From: Anaerolentibacter hominis
GTDB lineage: Bacteria > Bacillota > Clostridia > Lachnospirales > Lachnospiraceae
Reading direction: 5' to 3'
DNA length: 64,000 nucleotides
NCBI RefSeq assembly: GCF_032380675.1
Contig: NZ_JAWDIX010000005.1
Span: forward strand, 122,934 to 186,933
Shown here piece after piece: positions 1 to 8,213 of this stretch (positions are counted from its first letter, which is position 1; each line of letters starts with the position of its first letter). Below the pieces are notes generated by a model that had not been told where the DNA came from, did no database searches, and worked only from the letters and a program-made list of their open reading frames with translations. A program made the translations under genes and the position numbers.

Positions 1-124
1 GTAGTTTTGGCTTATTAATTAAGCTCTGCATTACACAGCTCTGCAAGAGGAGTTGCCTGTCCCTTCATATTCAACCGTGGTGTGCCCATGTGTATCGGCG
101 CGAGACTAAAGTGAGGTGATATTT

Positions 125-964
125 ATGTCCCAGTCAAGAAGAGAATTGATAAATCAAAGCATTGATTATATTCTCCAAAATATAACGGAAAACTTAACGG
201 TAAAAAATGTAGCGGACCATTTCCACTATTCAGAATACTATTTTGGGAGAATTTTTAAAGACGAAACTGGAGAGACCGTGTATGCTTTTATGAAACGGCT
301 TAAAATGGATCAGAGCGCCATAGATATGAAATTAAAATACGATGAGAGCATTACAAATATCGGTTTGTACTATGGATATTCCCCTTCCAATTACAGTTCT
401 GCGTTTAAAAAACATCACGCTGCTTCCCCGGCGCAGTTTCGTAAATCCGCCAATGTGGGGAGTGTTGTTAACCCCTTTTGTCCTGCGAGGGTTGATGTCT
501 TTGAAGCTTTTGGATTCTATAACGATAAAATAAGAATAGATGAAATGGAGCAGATACGTGTACTCTATCGAAGACTGATCGGGAATTATTCTGATATAAA
601 GGATGCGTGGATCAAGATGCTGGATGACTATAAAAGCTATATTCATGCCAGCACATGGATGCTTGAGAAGTTTTACGATGATCCATCCATTGCATCCAAC
701 AGCGGCTGTATCTGCGATCTATGCCTGTCGGCAGACGAGGATTGTGAACTGGAGAATGTGGCGGTAATAAAAGGAGGAAAATTTGCCATATACCGTTTTG
801 AGGGGAACATATCGGATATATTTCGTGCGGTACAAGGAGTTTTCAGTATCTGGCTGCCCAGGAGCGGCTATGAGATGAGCGAAAGATATGGGTTAAATAT
901 CTACAGAAAAACAGATTTCGAGCATAATTTAGTTGTCATGGATTTGTGTATCCCTATCCGATAG
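125..964 (+). CDS. AraC-family transcriptional regulator with GyrI-like C-terminal domain
   Basis: A DNA-binding regulator of about 279 residues. The N-terminal ~105 residues carry the two helix-turn-helix units of the AraC/XylS family: the first around LTVKNVADHFHYSEYYFGR, the second around ITNIGLYYGYSPSNYSSAF, ending in the typical SPAQFRK. The remainder looks like a GyrI/SOUL-type effector-binding domain (YRRLIGNYSDI, then AVIKGGKFAIYRFEG). In known members this domain binds small hydrophobic or cationic ligands. A cluster of four Cys (GCICDLC and EDC) sits in the middle and could bind metal or sense redox. I chose ATG 125 over the upstream GTG 116 because AGGTGA at 114-119 is spaced correctly for 125. 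No target gene is evident; the next gene downstream could be regulated but is separated by 100 bp. Confidence 0.85.
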   Translation: MSQSRRELINQSIDYILQNITENLTVKNVADHFHYSEYYFGRIFKDETGETVYAFMKRLKMDQSAIDMKLKYDESITNIGLYYGYSPSNYSSAFKKHHAASPAQFRKSANVGSVVNPFCPARVDVFEAFGFYNDKIRIDEMEQIRVLYRRLIGNYSDIKDAWIKMLDDYKSYIHASTWMLEKFYDDPSIASNSGCICDLCLSADEDCELENVAVIKGGKFAIYRFEGNISDIFRAVQGVFSIWLPRSGYEMSERYGLNIYRKTDFEHNLVVMDLCIPIR

Positions 965-1000
965 AGCAGGAATTCAGAAGTATTAGCCGGAAGGTTTCGC

Positions 1001-1006
1001 TATAAT
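1001..1006 (+). promoter_or_regulatory. Possible -10 box upstream of the DUF6144-like gene
   Basis: TATAAT lies about 59 bp before the start codon at 1065. I see no good -35 box at the right spacing, so an activator, perhaps the adjacent AraC protein, may be needed. This is inference. Confidence 0.35.
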
Positions 1007-1064
1007 AAAAGCTGAAATGAATAACTGGTCAATTGGAGAGTACTAAGTCAGAGGGAGGACAAAT

Positions 1065-1619
1065 ATGTTTGACATAAGAAAAATTCAGGCAACTGTTATT
1101 TACGAGGCTGTCAAGGCGGAAAGTGATGCGGATACTGCGAAAGAGGTTGTATACGGAGAGTGTAAACAGGCCCTGGAAGAAGATGACGCCGCCTGGGTGA
1201 ATTCAACAATGCACCGATTAGAAAGCAAGTTTGATCCCGAAGCAGTAAGACGTATCCGCATGAACTGCCAGTGTGGATATGGAATGGATGAAAAGCTGGC
1301 GCTCCTGAAAGAATTAATGGAATCTGCCGGAAGCCTGGAAGACATGGTAAATTCAGATAAGGCAAAAGCTGCCGGCCTATTCTGCCGGGACGGTGAACTG
1401 TATCTTCAGTTTTTGTTCTGTCCCTGTCCTATGATAGCAGAGGTAGAAAGGCTTGAGACAAATACATGGTGCCAGTGTACAGCCGGCTATAGCAAGGTGC
1501 TCTTTGAGAAGGCCTTTGGCTGTGAGGTGGATGTGGAATTGCTGAAAAGTATAAAAACCGGGGATGATATTTGCCTGATGAGGATTATTCCCCGCAATCT
1601 GATCTGGAAAAAACAGTAA
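1065..1619 (+). CDS. Cys-rich conserved protein, DUF6144-like
   Basis: A soluble protein of 184 residues with no signal peptide or membrane segment. It is notable for paired cysteines: CQCGYG (about residues 68-73), CPCP (about 119-122) and CQC (about 137-139). The C-terminal part (GYSKVLFEKAFG, then VELLKSIKTGDDICLMRI) resembles the V4R/bacterial regulator fold, in which a C-terminal Cys-containing strand binds ligand or metal. From memory it matches DUF6144 proteins of clostridia, function unknown. The start is well supported by GGGAGGA just upstream. It may be co-regulated with the AraC-type regulator before it. A metal-, thiol- or small-molecule-binding role is only inference. Confidence 0.7.
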   Translation: MFDIRKIQATVIYEAVKAESDADTAKEVVYGECKQALEEDDAAWVNSTMHRLESKFDPEAVRRIRMNCQCGYGMDEKLALLKELMESAGSLEDMVNSDKAKAAGLFCRDGELYLQFLFCPCPMIAEVERLETNTWCQCTAGYSKVLFEKAFGCEVDVELLKSIKTGDDICLMRIIPRNLIWKKQ

Positions 1620-1630
1620 ATCGGGTAATT

Positions 1631-1667
1631 AAAAAGGAATGCAGCTTTTTGCCAGCATTCCTTTTTC
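1631..1667 (+). terminator. Rho-independent terminator
   Basis: AAAAAGGAATGC pairs with GCATTCCTTTTT around a short loop, starting 11 bp after the preceding stop codon. The A-tract on the left makes it potentially bidirectional, so it may also stop leftward transcription from vanY. Confidence 0.85.
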
Positions 1668-1675
1668 TCTCGTTA

Positions 1676-1749
1676 CAATAAGGCGGTTCGCGTAGCGTAC
1701 CGGTGTTTGTTGCAATAAGGCGGTTCGCGAAGCGTGATGGCGTTTGTTT
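1676..1749. repeat. Two tandem copies of a short palindromic element (family B)
   Basis: Two adjoining units of about 37 nt. Each has CAATAAG, then a hairpin of the form CGGTTCGC-GNA-GCG..CCGG, then TTTGTTG, so the ends also pair through a few wobbles. The first loop is GTA and the second GAA. Related copies are at 38329-38356 and 60968-61006, with a possible remnant at 7274-7326. The second copy runs into the stop codon of vanY. Confidence 0.65.
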
Positions 1750-2554
1750 ATATATCTTCTGCCATCTGTTCCAGGTATTCTTCCAGGCAGATATCCTGCT
1801 CATAGATTTCCTGAGCTGCTTCTTTTCCTACGTAACGGTAGTGCCAGGGCTCATAGATGATGCCGGTAATATCGCTTTTGTTATTGGGGTAGCGGAGGAT
1901 AAAGCCATATTTCCAGCTGTTTTTCATTAGCCATTTCTGAACTTCGGTTTTTTCCTGCCTGGTATCCAGATGCTGATAGGACTTGTCCACAATATCGACG
2001 GCCAGGCCAAGCTGATGCTCGCTGGTGCCTGGAAGAGCGACAGATTTCGCCGCTTCCGTTTCTGCTTTCTTTCTGCTGTAACCCTGAGAGATCAGCTTGT
2101 TTACTTTATTTTGATAAAGGCGTTCCTGTTTCTCTATGGAGCGGTAGGAAGAACAGATGAGGGGATTTAACCCTGCCGCCCTGCAGTCGTCCATCATGTC
2201 CTGAAGATCGGGATAGCAGCGTTCGTCCACAGCTTGTCCATTTCTTAACTGTGTTAGTGTGATGGAAAGATCTTCCGGGACATAGTTCCAGGGATTAACC
2301 AGGAGCAGTTTCCAGTCATCCTCTGAGTTGGACAGCTGTCCCAGCTGTACGGCGTCCTTTTTTTCCTTGACAGTAACTTCACTGGCCGAAGATTTCTGAG
2401 GAAATCCATTTTGATTCTGAAGCAGACGGTTTCCTATGATAAACGTACAGGTTATTAAAACCATGATCATCAGCAGAAGATGTATGATGATATTCAGATG
2501 AGGGTGTTCTCTTCTGAACTGTTTTGCAATAGACGTTTTTCCTTTCTTATACAT
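1748..2554 (-). CDS. VanY-type D-alanyl-D-alanine carboxypeptidase, membrane-anchored
   Basis: A peptidase of the M15B family (268 residues) that removes the terminal D-Ala from peptidoglycan stem peptides. Residues about 21-42 form one membrane segment, so the catalytic domain lies outside the cell. The zinc site is clear: SEHQLGLAVDIV supplies His and Asp, and EPWHYRYV supplies the second His and the catalytic Glu. SSYRSIEKQERLY is the usual substrate-binding segment. The start has GGAAGGGG at good spacing. It lies downstream of the ABC permease on the same strand, but an inverted repeat separates them, so it is either the end of that operon or separately transcribed. Nearness to a two-component system suggests a cell-wall-stress role, but no vanA/vanB ligase or vanH/vanX is present, so glycopeptide resistance is not implied. 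Confidence 0.9.
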   Translation of the reverse strand: MYKKGKTSIAKQFRREHPHLNIIIHLLLMIMVLITCTFIIGNRLLQNQNGFPQKSSASEVTVKEKKDAVQLGQLSNSEDDWKLLLVNPWNYVPEDLSITLTQLRNGQAVDERCYPDLQDMMDDCRAAGLNPLICSSYRSIEKQERLYQNKVNKLISQGYSRKKAETEAAKSVALPGTSEHQLGLAVDIVDKSYQHLDTRQEKTEVQKWLMKNSWKYGFILRYPNNKSDITGIIYEPWHYRYVGKEAAQEIYEQDICLEEYLEQMAEDI

Positions 2555-2582
2555 ATAAACCCCTTCCTTATTTTTGATAAAG

Positions 2583-2618
2583 AACAGGGTGTGAAAATAG
2601 TGCTGTTAACACCCTGTT
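2583..2618 (-). terminator. Inverted repeat, likely terminator after the ABC permease
   Basis: AACAGGGTGT pairs with ACACCCTGTT across a 16-nt loop between the permease stop and the vanY start. The following minus-strand T run is poor, so termination may be partial. Confidence 0.55.
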
Positions 2619-2681
2619 CCGATAAATCAATCATAAGAAGGGATTTGATCATTTTAGCAACGAATGTGTATCAAAGTAGCA

Positions 2682-5099
2682 TCATCTTGAATTTAATTTT
2701 TTTGTTCTTTCCGGCTGCCCGAAATTCTTATACAGGGAAATGGCGCAAAAGAGACCAATGCCAAACCAGAGACAGCTAAACAGGCAGAAAAGCGTAAAAT
2801 TTGCCCCTTCCATCAGGTAAAAAGCAGGGCTCAGAGCAGGAAGAATACTCAGGTAATAGAAAACATCCAGCCCCAGTTCCGTCAGAAATACAGGAACAGC
2901 TAAAAGCAAAATGCTGATAAGGGGAGCAAGGATGCCGTCCCGAATCCGGTTCGAGAGAAAGCAGACAACCAGGGAGGCGGAGGCGATTGATATAAACTGA
3001 CAGAAAAACGTTACGACAAACAGTATTGCAATCGGCAGACCGGCCGGCGCGTCCCCATAAAAGCGCAGGCTGTTGAGCGGATAAAACAGGCCGTGGAGGC
3101 CATAACTGCGGCAGACCTGGACGATTACCGGGAGAGATCCGGCCAATGTAATGAGAAAGGCCATAAGGAGGGCCAAAAACAGTTTTACCTCTGCTGTCTT
3201 TCTTCGGCCTGCGGCAGTGGAGGCCAGCAGGTGCATGGCATTGTTCTTATATTCCGGGAGAAAGAGCGACGTAAGACATAATATACATGCTGTAATCATC
3301 AGCAGGCCGTCCAGACTGCCGCCCTGTTCTTCAAAGAGCTTCCTGTAGCCTGTGTCATACAGTATTTTAGCTCCGCGGGTATGGTTGACATAAGAAATCT
3401 GTTCACATGCCCGGTCGAATACAGGCTGCTGATAGAGTATATTATGAAACCTGGCACTTTCCTGGTCTGCCTGTGCTTTTGTAATTATTCCGTCCTGTTC
3501 CAGAGCATCAATAGCCTTCAGCTGATCAGCAGCCTCCTGGAAACTTTCCTGCTGTTTTATCAGCTGACTGTATTTGTCCTGGGTGTAGTCTCCCTGATAA
3601 GCTATCATATATTGCCGGTAAAGCATTTCTTCGTAGGATAAATAATCGGTCTGCTGCATACAGCGCAGTCCGAAGATCAGCAGAAAACCGGCAAGAACGG
3701 GGAGAACTTTTCTTGCTGTCAGCAGCTTGTAACATTCCTGGGTAAAGAGTGACCCGGGCCCGGGAATTCTGCTTCGTTTCATCCCCGGAAGGGATATCCC
3801 GGCAGAGCTCCGATACTCCCTCTTTCTGGAAAAGCAGATGATCAAAGTAAGTATTAATAGTATACCGACTGCTGCCAAAAAGCAGGCCAGAAGGACAAGC
3901 AGATTGACCGGACAGCCAAAGAAATTAAAGTTCCGGTACTGACGGTACAGCTCATTTGTCTTAAGCAGCGCAAAAAAATTCAGGTATTTCAAAGGACTAA
4001 ATACAGAAGAAAATGGAATGAGGCGGTGAAGCAGGAATCCTCCGCCATAAAGCAGGGCCGAGCCTGCAAGGGAAACCGCGGGCCTGGAGAAAAGCAGAGA
4101 GAGCAGCAGTATAACCAGACCTGTGAACATGGCAGACAGCCACTTTGTCAGCAGATATAAAAAAAGATAAGAGCCTGCTGACAGGGGGAGGGTGCTTCCG
4201 ATAAAGGGCCCGACAGACTGGATTGACCGGGTCAGGTCTCCCAGGCCGTAAATCGCAGCAGAAGCAGCCAGGACGGACCCATAGAGAAGCAGGACGATCA
4301 GGCCGCCGCTGAGAAAGAGCGCCAGGATTTTTGCCAGCATAAGCGGGCTTCTGCCTCTGCCTGTCTGCCGGATCAGGGAAAACAGGTTTTTCTGTTTCTC
4401 TTCATAGACCAGAACGCAGGAAATGGCAAAGAGCAGGGCAAGAAGCACCAGATCGGACAGGAAAAATCCGGTGGCATGCATGAACCCTTTATTGACATCA
4501 ATTGTAATAACCCGATTCTCCATTCCGGCATAATCCCGTACGGTTTTTTCGATATTTCTGGCTGAGTAGGACGAATTGCCATTTTCCGCAGAGAACAGGC
4601 CAATGGAGGACAGGACGCCCGCTTTTTCCCTGATTCGTTCCAGATAACCGGAATAATCGGCGGCCATACCGGCCTCCTGCCAGATTTCGGTAAGAAAGGC
4701 GGCCTCCTCGCGAAGGTTGGGGGTATACCGGCAGGAGTAGCCCTTTCTGTAGTCGTCTGCGTATTTTTCATAGAGACCGGGATGTTCCTCCTTGAGCATA
4801 TCGATCTGCGTCTGGGTGTAGGGTCCGGCCTGCTGACTTATCGCGGCAATCTGCTCAATCAGATAGTAGGCGGAGGAGCGTTCCCAGCTCTCAAAAAGGA
4901 AGTCTGCCTTTTCTTCTTCTGTCTTTCCTTTCAGATCTGCTGCCAGCAGCCTATAGGCGGAGGCGGAGAAGCCGCTTGTCTGCTCCCGGCTTTCATACCA
5001 GAAAAAGAACAGATTGAGAAAGAGAAGAATACCCAGAAGAAGTAAAAACGCCTTTTTATGCCAGATTTTGTGTAATTCACAACCAGTCAAATTTCTCAT
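2682..5099 (-). CDS. Double-length ABC-2 type permease
   Basis: An integral membrane protein of 805 residues that looks like two ABC-2 permeases joined in tandem. The N-terminal half starts ELHKIWHKKAFLLLLG, has a long extracellular stretch (about 40-205) and then about six helices. The second half restarts near residue 455 with QECYKLLTARKVLPVLAG and repeats the plan: helix, extracellular segment, five to six helices. With the ATPase encoded just upstream it would form an exporter; antimicrobial-peptide export or resistance is a common role for this arrangement, but the substrate is unknown. Its ATG overlaps the TGA of the ATPase (ATGA), which implies translational coupling. The tandem fusion is about twice the usual permease length. 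Confidence 0.85.
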   Translation of the reverse strand: MRNLTGCELHKIWHKKAFLLLLGILLFLNLFFFWYESREQTSGFSASAYRLLAADLKGKTEEEKADFLFESWERSSAYYLIEQIAAISQQAGPYTQTQIDMLKEEHPGLYEKYADDYRKGYSCRYTPNLREEAAFLTEIWQEAGMAADYSGYLERIREKAGVLSSIGLFSAENGNSSYSARNIEKTVRDYAGMENRVITIDVNKGFMHATGFFLSDLVLLALLFAISCVLVYEEKQKNLFSLIRQTGRGRSPLMLAKILALFLSGGLIVLLLYGSVLAASAAIYGLGDLTRSIQSVGPFIGSTLPLSAGSYLFLYLLTKWLSAMFTGLVILLLSLLFSRPAVSLAGSALLYGGGFLLHRLIPFSSVFSPLKYLNFFALLKTNELYRQYRNFNFFGCPVNLLVLLACFLAAVGILLILTLIICFSRKREYRSSAGISLPGMKRSRIPGPGSLFTQECYKLLTARKVLPVLAGFLLIFGLRCMQQTDYLSYEEMLYRQYMIAYQGDYTQDKYSQLIKQQESFQEAADQLKAIDALEQDGIITKAQADQESARFHNILYQQPVFDRACEQISYVNHTRGAKILYDTGYRKLFEEQGGSLDGLLMITACILCLTSLFLPEYKNNAMHLLASTAAGRRKTAEVKLFLALLMAFLITLAGSLPVIVQVCRSYGLHGLFYPLNSLRFYGDAPAGLPIAILFVVTFFCQFISIASASLVVCFLSNRIRDGILAPLISILLLAVPVFLTELGLDVFYYLSILPALSPAFYLMEGANFTLFCLFSCLWFGIGLFCAISLYKNFGQPERTKKLNSR

Positions 5100-5821
5100 A
5101 GGATCTCCTTGTCTCCGAACAGTTTCAGATACACATCCTCCAGCGTGCTATCCGGAGCAAATTCCCGGATCAGCTCTGCGGGCGGCCCCTGGGCCAGCAA
5201 ATGACCATCTTTTAGAAGCAGGATCGAATCGGCGATGGTCTCGATGTCAGACACGACATGGGTTGCGATGAGTACAGTCCGTTCCTTTGCAAGACCGGCC
5301 AGAAGATTGCGGATTCGGATACGCTCCAGAGGGTCAAGTCCTGCGGTGGGTTCGTCAAAAACCAAAAGGCAGGGACTGCCAAGGACTGCCTGTGCAATCA
5401 GAATCCGCTGTTTCATTCCGCCGGAATACGCTGCGATACGTTTGTCAAGGTGGGAAGTCATGTTTACTAGACCAGCACACCGAAGTACCTCCTCCCGGAC
5501 CTCTGAGCCGGGGATTTCCTTCAGGAGCGCCATATAGGTGAGAAAGCGCAGACCGGTAAATTCATCATAGAGTCCCTGCTGCTGGGGCGTAAATCCCAGC
5601 AGTTTACGATACTTTTTACCCATCTGCCGGACTGGCTGCCCGTCCCAGCTGATGGAGCCTGCATCTGGAAGGAGATTGTCGGTAATAAGCTTCATCAAGG
5701 TCGATTTGCCGGCGCCGTTGGGCCCCAGAAGACCATAGACACCCTTTTCCAGGGTGAGACTGACGGAGTTCAGCGCAGTTTTATCCCTGTACTTTTTTGT
5801 CAGATTTTCTATTTCCAGCAT
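5096..5821 (-). CDS. ABC transporter ATP-binding protein
   Basis: An ATPase subunit of 241 residues with Walker A GLLGPNGAGKST, Q-loop FTPQQQGLYDEF, signature YSGGMKQRI, Walker B LLVFDEPTAGLD and H-loop IATHVV. It energises the permease encoded directly downstream; the two genes overlap by 4 nt. I placed the start at 5821 because the in-frame ATG at 5833 overlaps the GGAGGA ribosome binding site that serves the later ATG. It is similar to the CcmA/BcrA-like class used in drug and peptide export. The C-terminal tail (LEDVYLKLFGDKEIL) is typical for that class. Confidence 0.93.
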   Translation of the reverse strand: MLEIENLTKKYRDKTALNSVSLTLEKGVYGLLGPNGAGKSTLMKLITDNLLPDAGSISWDGQPVRQMGKKYRKLLGFTPQQQGLYDEFTGLRFLTYMALLKEIPGSEVREEVLRCAGLVNMTSHLDKRIAAYSGGMKQRILIAQAVLGSPCLLVFDEPTAGLDPLERIRIRNLLAGLAKERTVLIATHVVSDIETIADSILLLKDGHLLAQGPPAELIREFAPDSTLEDVYLKLFGDKEIL

Positions 5822-5857
5822 AGATTCCTCCATTCTGAAACATTCATAATTTCATTA

Positions 5858-7240
5858 TCATTTCCCGTGTTCCCCGCCGTCCGGGTAAAGGGTAATCAAG
5901 GGAGTATAGTTTGCCTTCGAGCTAAAATAGTCTTCTTTCGAAATGAGAGAATATTCATAGCCTGTCAGACTGGACTGGGTTACATTTGCCCAGGCAATGA
6001 ATTCTTCCTTTTCTATAAAATCTGAAATGATGAAATAGGAGTCGTTATAACTTCCCAGCACGGGAGCCGGAGTATCATATTGTCCGATCAGAAGGGTAAA
6101 TGGCTTGCTTTTTCCGCTTGATAAGTCGGCCAGATAAGTGCCGGCTGACTGATAGGTTTCATTTTTACCGGTATAATAATTGATAAGGAGCTTACCATCC
6201 GTTATATGGCTGAACGTGTGGCTTCCTTTCGGCAGCTTTTTAACACAGGTCTTAACTGTGCCGGACGAAAGGTCCAGGCAGTTGATCTCGGTATCTGTTA
6301 ATCCGGAATAGTACACACAGCTCCCGTCTACAGCATAGTTTTCAACCTCAGCGTATTGAAAGCTCTTATGCACCTTTTCTTTTGCGGTACCAGGAGAAAA
6401 CGTCAGTATTTCCATTGTAGAATTTTTCAGATTGTCAAAATAACCGGCATCGTTGTCTACAAAGCTATTGGGATCTTTTGGATAAACCATGCGGGTGAAT
6501 ATCAGTTTATCTTCATATACCCCTTCCAGCGTAGTGTTTTCCAGTGAACACAAGGTACGCCATGTCCCCTGCGTCAGGTCCAGTTCGACCAGCTCCTGTT
6601 TCACATCTGCAGTAACAGAGAAGCCATCCGCCTCATTCTCCTGTACTTCGGTGGTAACGGCAGCAGCATACAGCAGGCCATTTCCCAGCGCATAAGAACC
6701 GGTCAGAAACATGCTGCTATTGAGTTCAACTATTTTTCTCTTTTCAGAGCCGTCCAGATTCATGCGATAGACGGCAGGCGCCTGTGGAGTTTCGGCAAAG
6801 CTGTCCGGCTGAGCGTAGATCAGATACAGATAAGGCTCCTGACAGATTAATTGAAAGCTGCCAGGCATCGTGGCCTCCAGATAAGAGGTGCAGGATTCAT
6901 TGTCATGGCTGCACTCCGGTTTATTGCACAGATAGATTTCCTGCTTTGTCTCATAGTCAATGTAGAGGATATTATCATACTGGTGTTGGCCCTCCTCGCC
7001 ATTCAGGTTAACAAGCGTATGATAAAATCCGCTGGAAGAAGGAGCTCCGTAATTGATATTCATAGCATGAATAAGACGAAGCCCCTGATCCGCAGCCGTG
7101 TTTTCCATATCCGACCCGGAAGAACTGCCGTCAGAAGAATCGGAAGCGCTGTGATCCGGCGCGGGGGCCGTAGCCGCCTTGGAACAGCCGGTTAATATTA
7201 AAATAAGTGACAGAATAAGAAGATAAGATACTTTTTTCAT
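5858..7240 (-). CDS. Lipoprotein, probable beta-propeller sensor or binding protein
   Basis: A secreted lipoprotein of about 460 residues. The signal peptide (KKVSYLLILSLILIL) ends in lipobox LTGC, followed by a low-complexity linker rich in Ser, Ala and Asp. The rest has repeating strand-rich blocks such as PAVYRMNLDGSEKR, SCVYYSGLTDTEINCLDL and GTYLADLSSGKSK, resembling the DUF5050-like propeller in which each blade reads out a value. An NKPECSHDNESCTSY segment holds Cys that may form a disulfide. The upstream ATG (7252) overlaps GGAGGTC, so 7240 is preferred. It lies between the kinase block and the ABC genes, which suggests it helps detect or hand over the transported compound. No specific function is known to me. 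Confidence 0.7.
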   Translation of the reverse strand: MKKVSYLLILSLILILTGCSKAATAPAPDHSASDSSDGSSSGSDMENTAADQGLRLIHAMNINYGAPSSSGFYHTLVNLNGEEGQHQYDNILYIDYETKQEIYLCNKPECSHDNESCTSYLEATMPGSFQLICQEPYLYLIYAQPDSFAETPQAPAVYRMNLDGSEKRKIVELNSSMFLTGSYALGNGLLYAAAVTTEVQENEADGFSVTADVKQELVELDLTQGTWRTLCSLENTTLEGVYEDKLIFTRMVYPKDPNSFVDNDAGYFDNLKNSTMEILTFSPGTAKEKVHKSFQYAEVENYAVDGSCVYYSGLTDTEINCLDLSSGTVKTCVKKLPKGSHTFSHITDGKLLINYYTGKNETYQSAGTYLADLSSGKSKPFTLLIGQYDTPAPVLGSYNDSYFIISDFIEKEEFIAWANVTQSSLTGYEYSLISKEDYFSSKANYTPLITLYPDGGEHGK

Positions 7241-7273
7241 GCTGACCTCCAAATATGTTTATTCAGGGCTTTC

Positions 7274-7326
7274 CATTGCAGCAACCGCCATGCTTATTGC
7301 AGCAAACACTACGCATATTGCAGCAA
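7274..7326. repeat. Three 21-nt-spaced copies of ATTGCAGCAA
   Basis: ATTGCAGCAA occurs three times at exactly 21-nt spacing, just upstream of the lipoprotein gene. The intervening CCGCCATGCTT and ACACTACGCAT resemble the reverse complement of the family B element at 1676-1749. It may be a decayed copy, or a repeated regulator site. Confidence 0.5.
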
Positions 7327-7328
7327 AA

Positions 7329-7364
7329 AACCCTGTGCCTTCTCAAGAAGAGTAGCACAGGGTT
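7329..7364 (-). terminator. Hairpin between kinase block and lipoprotein gene
   Basis: AACCCTGTGC pairs with GCACAGGGTT around a 16-nt loop, 19 nt after the stop of the membrane protein. It probably ends or attenuates the kinase transcript before the lipoprotein-ABC genes. Confidence 0.65.
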
Positions 7365-7382
7365 GTATCTGAACTGTCAACG

Positions 7383-8213
7383 TCACTGATAAGTATAGGT
7401 TTCGAACTGCTCAAACTGGATTGGCGAACTATCCTCATCACCCAGAAAATCCAGAGGAACCACATAGAGCTGAAGGGCCTCTTCATCCCTCAGGGAAACA
7501 ATCTGAAGCTTTGCTTTTCGGGATACCAGCCCCAGGCCATTTTCTGTCCAGTCATCCAGTACGTCAAAACCAAGATACTGCAGATAGGCTTCTGCCATTT
7601 CCCGATCCGTTACAGGCTTTCGGTCTGCGGTAAAGTAAGGCGTAAGACTGCTGCGCGGAAGTATGGACAGATATATCAGCCTGTCTGTCTGAGAATCCGG
7701 ATAGAAGTTGACGATAAGGGAGGAATCTGTGGGTTCGGAGTCTTCTGCTATCAATTCCTCCGGAACGCCAGGATAGAGGGTGTACTGATTCAGGCGGAGC
7801 CTTGGCTTTCTCTCATCCTGTTTCATATAGACAATCTGATGTGTACCGAAATAGTGAGCATCTGTAATCATTTTTATAACAAGATCCTGGATAAAGGGAA
7901 TACCGGAGAGGTGTTGCGCCTGTTCGGCCAGAAGAGCAGACAGATCAGCCTGAACTACGGTGCTTTCCAGATTGGATAGTTTCGTTTCAGAGGAAAAATA
8001 CCGGTTGACAGCTGTCACCAGGTAGATTTCTTCTACCTCGGGAGAAAGGCTCACTTTATAAGGTTCTCTTGTAAAGGTACCGGACAGGAGGTGCGCATCC
8101 CGGGTCTGAAAATAGAGAAATGGCAGCGTCCAGAGAGCTGCAGCGGCAGCTGCAAAATACAAAAGAAACCATAGTTTTGTCAAAATTCCCCGCTTAAGCC
8201 CGGGCTGCTTCAT
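7383..8213 (-). CDS. Membrane-anchored protein of unknown function in two-component operon
   Basis: A protein of 276 residues with one N-terminal membrane segment (about 13-33, KLWFLLYFAAAAAALWTLPF) and an extracytoplasmic domain of about 240 residues. The body is mixed alpha/beta, with EVEEIYLVTAVNRYFS and RLIYLSILPRSSLTPYF as hydrophobic strands. No catalytic motif is evident. Its start overlaps the end of the histidine kinase gene by 20 nt, so the two are translationally coupled. That arrangement, a kinase followed by a small extracytoplasmic protein, is typical of accessory regulators that tune kinase sensing (compare YycH/YycI after WalK). I infer a similar role but do not recognise the family. 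Confidence 0.6.
   Translation of the reverse strand: MKQPGLKRGILTKLWFLLYFAAAAAALWTLPFLYFQTRDAHLLSGTFTREPYKVSLSPEVEEIYLVTAVNRYFSSETKLSNLESTVVQADLSALLAEQAQHLSGIPFIQDLVIKMITDAHYFGTHQIVYMKQDERKPRLRLNQYTLYPGVPEELIAEDSEPTDSSLIVNFYPDSQTDRLIYLSILPRSSLTPYFTADRKPVTDREMAEAYLQYLGFDVLDDWTENGLGLVSRKAKLQIVSLRDEEALQLYVVPLDFLGDEDSSPIQFEQFETYTYQ

Noticed and set aside
1748..2554. Part of a vancomycin-resistance cluster
   Set aside because: VanY-type enzymes are common; no vanH, vanX or D-Ala-D-Lac/Ser ligase gene lies nearby.
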